Of a DNA stretch of 64,000 bases, positions 59,706 through 64,000 are shown in pieces. The notes under the pieces were generated by a model. The model was not told where the DNA came from. It did no database searches and saw nothing but the letters and a program-made list of their open reading frames with translations. How positions within the stretch are numbered: the first letter of the stretch is position 1; every line of letters starts with the position of its first letter. The stretch covers positions 38,820,712 to 38,884,711 of the forward strand of contig CM075783.1 of the NCBI GenBank assembly GCA_037974665.1, in the 5' to 3' direction. A program made the translations under genes and the position numbers. This DNA comes from Ehretia macrophylla (Eukaryota > Streptophyta > Magnoliopsida > Boraginales > Ehretiaceae).

Positions 59706-62202
59706 TGTGACACCCCGATCCCTCTTGACACCGGGAGTTCTATCAATCAAACTAATCACAAACCAAACCAAACCCGGGCAAAATTTTCAGGAAAAACGGA
59801 CGGAGTCTCCCCTGTTTATAGGCGAAATGCAAAACCTGTAATAGCATATAAATGGACCACCACCGTGTCCAACCATACAAAACTTCCTCAAGGCCATCCG
59901 AGCCTCGGTTCTCAACAATTTAAACTCAGCAAGTATACATACATTTCCAATTTAAAAACTAACCTATCTTTTCATTTTGACAAGTACATTCAATTTAGGC
60001 AATTAAACCATACAAAGCTACTGCATAAAATAAACTATCATGCCATTCTAATTCTTTTCCTTTGGACATTACAGCCATGCATTGAAGTTAAGCTACATTA
60101 ACTATATACATAATCTAACTTATCAAACCATTCCAACTACATAGCTAGATTTATATTACATTTATTTTAACAATAATTACATACAACATAAAAGCTTACA
60201 ACTTGACAACTTTGACAACTTAAGTTACATAGGCACTCAAGACAACTCTCCAAGCACGGACTTTCATGAAATCACGAACATTCCAGCTAACATGGCATTT
60301 CCTGAAATGTGGTGGTGAGGAGTGAGTATACACAACACGTATACTCAGTGAGGGCGAGACAGATATCGAATTAGAGAGAAAGAAGATCGTGCAATGCAAA
60401 TAGGTACAGTTAAGCAATACAATCAATAAAAGGCATTCAATATAAACAACAATACAATTAAACAACTAAAGAAAGCATTAACACAACCAATCAAAGCTAT
60501 ACCACACTTTGAAGGCTATGGTTCACTCGAGCGAGTAATGTACCAATCACGATTTCGATGACTTTAACGATGACGCGCCGGCCCAAACCACCTTATAACA
60601 CCAGTTTGGAATACCCCAGAAGTATCCATCAATCCTACGACCCAAATCTCCCTGGGAGGCAACCCAAACGAGAAAGAGAATAGCAGCGGAGCTAGAGCAA
60701 CCAACACTGGCAACCCAAGGCTACCCAGAGAGGCCCATCACTCACGCGCGAGACACTATGCAATGCAAGACTCGATACAAGGTGATAAACAAGCGATAAA
60801 GCCACACGTGAAAGAATAAAAAGGTAGGTTATTCTCACACGCAAAAGCAGCAATTGATAAGCAATTCAATCCAAAACAACTCAAACAAGTATTTCAAGTA
60901 ATTCTAAGCATTCTATAAGCATAAAGACAAGAAAACACACAAAAACACAAATCGGCCCCAACTATCAAAACGCTACCATTTCCAAACGAGCCACGAGTTC
61001 TGAAAACCGACTTCGCCAACCCTCCTAGGTCACCATAAGGCACGTCTAAAGACCCCGAAACCTTACTTTACCCTAGAACTCGCGCAAAGTCCCGATTTCT
61101 CCCTTTCTCGTTTGAACTACAACTATAACAACCAAACACCCAACCAACGCCATAATCGCACCAAAAGTGCTTCCATGGCTTCCCGAAGCAATGCCAACAC
61201 GCAAAACGAGAAAACGCTAAAGTCGATCTAAATGACCCCGACTTTCCCAAAGGCATAATTCTCATTTTTTCCACTACGTAACCCAAACAAACCACACATT
61301 TTAGCATTCTAGCGTACCTAGCACATTTCTACATCAACAGAAAGCATAACAGCGCAACTTCAACGTTTCAAGGTTTTACTATTCATAAAACACTATTCAA
61401 TTAACAATTTAATTTGCAATCACAACATTTAACCGCAGAAAATGTTACAAAGCTATAAATACATGTTCTACAAATGCCAAGGAACATTCTAGAAGCATCA
61501 AATCGCTTTAAATAACGATCTACAGATAAATCTAAAAATTGACAAAGTTAACATACACAACGTATAAATGCGCAAGTAACGATGAAACCCTCACCTTAGA
61601 CGCTCCTAGACGCTAGGAAAACCTCGTAGAGTGCCTCGGAAACCACCCCGCACAAGCCCACGTGAAGAATCAAAGATTTGAAGTTGAGATTTTCTTTTTT
61701 TTTTTCTCCTTCTTTTCCTCATGGTTTCAAGCCTTTTTCTCTCTGTTTTTTTCGTGCACATTCTGCTTATTTAAAAAAAAATGTCAAGAAGTCAAAGGTC
61801 AAAATTCGGTCAACCCGCTAAACCAAAACAGCTATGCGCGACCTCACGAAAATGGCCATAACTTCTTCTAGAAAACTCCAATTCACGAACGGTTTGAACC
61901 CTCATAAACTAGACTCATAGAGCTTTCCAACCATATATAATTTGCTACCTAACTCTTCCCCAATTGGTTCAGATTTAATTCCAAAGTTGACCCAAAATTT
62001 GACTAACTTAACATTGCATTTTTTTTATTTCTAATCCCAAGTTTGCCTTTTATTAAACATTTCAAAAATTTCCACCTTGTCCTAGTTGGTCAATGTAGAT
62101 GAAAAGTCAACTAGTTTGGTCAAAGAAGGTGAAAGGTCAATAAAATGCAATTTAAATGAACTTAAAATGCTATTGAATACATGCCAGGTTCGGGGTATCA
62201 CA
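59706..62202 (-). repeat. LTR of copy D (5' LTR)
   Basis: TGTGACACCCCGATC at 59706 to TATCACA at 62202, exactly as long as 55370-57866. Stem-loop at 60323-60347. Followed by the CAACT duplication. Confidence 0.95.
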
Positions 62203-62207
62203 CAACT

Positions 62208-64000
62208 CTTCAAGCACGAACTTTCACATAATCACTAACTTTCCAGCTATCATGGTATTTCCTGAAATGTGGTGGTGAGGAGTGAGTATACTCAACATGT
62301 ATACTCAGTGAGGGCGAGACAGATATTGAGGTGGAGAGAAAGAAGATCGTGCAATGCAAATAGGTATAGTTAAGCAATTTAATCAATAACAAAACATTCA
62401 ATGTAAACGTCAATACAATAAACAATTAAGAAATCATTAACACAACCATTCAAAGCTATACCACACTTTGAAGGCTATGGTTCACTCGAGCGAGAAATGT
62501 ACCGATCATGACTTCAATGACTTTAACGATGACGTGCCGGCTCACACACCTTATAACTTCCGTTTAGAGTACTCCGGACATACTCTGTCAATTCTACGAC
62601 CCAAAACTCCCTGGGCGGCATCCCAAGCGAGAAAAGGGAATAGGATACGGAGCTAGAGCAACCAACACTGGCAACCCAAGGCTACCCAGAGAGGCCCATC
62701 ACTCACGCGCCTGACACTTATGCAATGCAATACAAGCTATTTAACGATAATCGAGCAAGGCATTGAAGTGCAAGTCAGTAACAACATGCGATACAATAAA
62801 CACATAATAAGCAACTATAATCAATTAAGTAACAAGAACAACACCAACAAGCATTATCAACAATTGATATACAAATTCAATCATAATCAACTTTAACAAG
62901 CATAACAAGCATTATTAAGCATTCTATAGGCATTATACTATGAAAACACACAAAATCACAAAATGACCCCAACTTTCAAAACGCTACTACTTTCAAACGA
63001 GCCACGAGTTTTGGAAACCGACTTCACCAATCCTCCTAGGTCACCATAAGGCACGTCTAAAGACCCCGAAACCCTACTTAACCCTAGAATTCACGCAAAG
63101 CCCCGATTTCCCTCTTTGCTCGTTTGAACTACCGCTACCCTAACCAGAAACCCAACCAACGCCATAATCACACCAAAAGTGCTTCCATGGCCTCCCGATA
63201 CAATGCCATCACACAAAACGATAAAATGCCAAACTTGACCTAAATGACCCCAACTTTCACTAAGCCATTTTTCTCTATTTTTCCATTACACAATTCAATT
63301 AAACCACACAGTTAGGCATTCTAGCATATCTAGCACCTTCCTACATCAACAGAATGCATAACGGAGCAACTTCATCGAAACGGGGATTTACTATTCATAA
63401 TTTACTATTCAATTAACAATTTATATTTCAATTTTGATATTCAACCGCAGAAAATATTAAAAAGCTATAAATACATGTTCTACAATTGCTAGGGAACATT
63501 CTTCAAGCATCAAAACGAATTAAATAACAATCTACGGATAAAACCCAAAATTTAAAGTTTAGACAAAACAATTTCAAATGCTCAAATAACGATAAAATCC
63601 TCACCTTAGACGCTCCTAGACGCTAGGGAAACCACGCTGGATGCCTCAGAAACCACCCCGTGCAAGCTCATGCGAAGAATCGAAGATTTGAATGTTGAAA
63701 TTTTTTTTTCCCTTTGGATTTTCGGCCAGATCCTAACTGTTTTTCAGCTTTCTTTTTTTTTATTTTGTGCTATTTTAAGCTAGTATAAAAGATGACAAGC
63801 TCAATGGTCAAAGCCTTGGTCAAACCACTTAAAAATTGGTCAAATAGGCTTATTTTAGGCATTCAAAAGCTTAAACAACTAGCACAATTTTAATTCTAGC
63901 TAACAACAACTAAAACACTAAAATTAAAACACTAAATACTAGTTTTCACTATTTGCTGAGGACTAGAAATCATTTCCTAACTATCGCTCTCGATATGCTA
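62208..64000 (-). repeat. Right LTR of copy C, second part (cut by window end)
   Basis: Resumes CTTCAAGCACGAAC and follows the LTR family to the end of the window, including the stem-loop at 62283-62307. With the first part it makes more than 2.3 kb of LTR. Confidence 0.88.

Larger units (their letters stand above)
55370..62202 (-). mobile_element. Non-autonomous LTR retrotransposon, copy D, complete, nested in copy C
   Basis: LTRs 55370-57866 and 59706-62202 are both 2497 bp and nearly identical by eye, so this is the youngest insertion here. The 5-bp duplication CAACT (55365-55369 and 62203-62207) is exact. Minus-strand order: LTR, PBS (TGGTATCAAAGCTTA), internal part of 1839 bp (57867-59705), polypurine tract (AAGGGGGGAAGGA), LTR. 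There is no gag or pol. It is the best copy for deriving a family consensus. Confidence 0.94.
53489..64000 (-). mobile_element. Non-autonomous LTR retrotransposon, copy C (runs off window)
   Basis: Same family and orientation as A, B and D. The left LTR is cut short: about 550 bp of LTR end (53489-54040) joins directly to mid-internal sequence (ACAGTAAGTCCGATTGAG), a deletion of roughly 3 kb that removed the rest of that LTR and the PPT. The internal remnant runs to 54831, with a PBS next to the right LTR (TGGTAACAGAGC on minus, one mismatch). The right LTR starts at 54832, is split by copy D at 55370-62202, resumes at 62208 and continues to the window end. No coding domain. Confidence 0.85.

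Noticed and set aside
1-64000. CRISPR arrays, bacterial operons or prophage
   Set aside because: The tandem and dispersed repeats are LTRs, promoter repeats or single duplications. No spacer-repeat pattern or cas-like gene is present, and the DNA is plant.

Overview
The window reads as plant nuclear DNA. A block of organelle-derived sequence (about 32 kb once the insertions are removed) has been broken up and flanked by LTR retrotransposons. The organellar block occupies 6489-12812 and 27189-53488. It carries mitochondrial atp1 and rpl2 (with its group II intron), a 5' piece of atp8, a mitovirus RdRp-like fragment and a piece of plastid 16S rRNA. Every recognisable organellar gene is broken, and the atp1 and rpl2 copies have indels and stops that C-to-U RNA editing could not repair. 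A Ty3/gypsy element sits inside this block with a perfect 5-bp target-site duplication (AACTA). That combination fits a nuclear mitochondrial insertion (NUMT) in repeat-rich chromatin better than a working mitochondrial genome. I cannot name the species.

Layout. 1-4511: a non-autonomous LTR element in minus orientation (copy A, cut by the window edge). 4514-6488: a solo LTR of a different family, with an array of CACGTG-containing repeats just upstream of a TATA box. 6489-12812: organellar spacer with no recognised gene. 12813-27188: a Tekay/Del-like chromovirus in plus orientation. It has lost gag, protease and most of RT, and its 5' LTR is split by a second non-autonomous element (copy B, 14320-21410, minus). 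27189-53488: organellar DNA again, with the plastid rrn16 fragment (27440-27705), a perfect 71-bp tandem duplication (31419-31560), an atp8-headed chimeric ORF (33307-33549), the mitovirus-like fragment fused to the end of rpl2 (40569-41316), the rpl2 pseudogene (41317-44693) and the atp1 pseudogene (45370-46896). 53489-64000: another minus-oriented non-autonomous element (copy C, running off the window), with a younger relative (copy D, 55370-62202) nested in its LTR.

How the parts relate. The Tekay element and the non-autonomous copies share the initiator-Met-tRNA primer binding site, the polypurine tract type and two putative RNA hairpins. The hairpin stems differ in sequence but still pair. 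This suggests that the non-autonomous family was mobilised by a Tekay-type partner. Order of events inferred from nesting: organellar DNA arrived, the Tekay element inserted into it, B inserted into Tekay. Separately C inserted into the organellar DNA and D into C, and A inserted at the edge of the solo LTR. All stops in the Tekay pol frame can be explained by C-to-T or G-to-A changes, as expected from deamination of methylated cytosine. The most unusual items are the in-frame rpl2/mitovirus fusion, the atp8 chimera with the architecture of cytoplasmic-male-sterility ORFs, and the shared retrotransposon hairpins.
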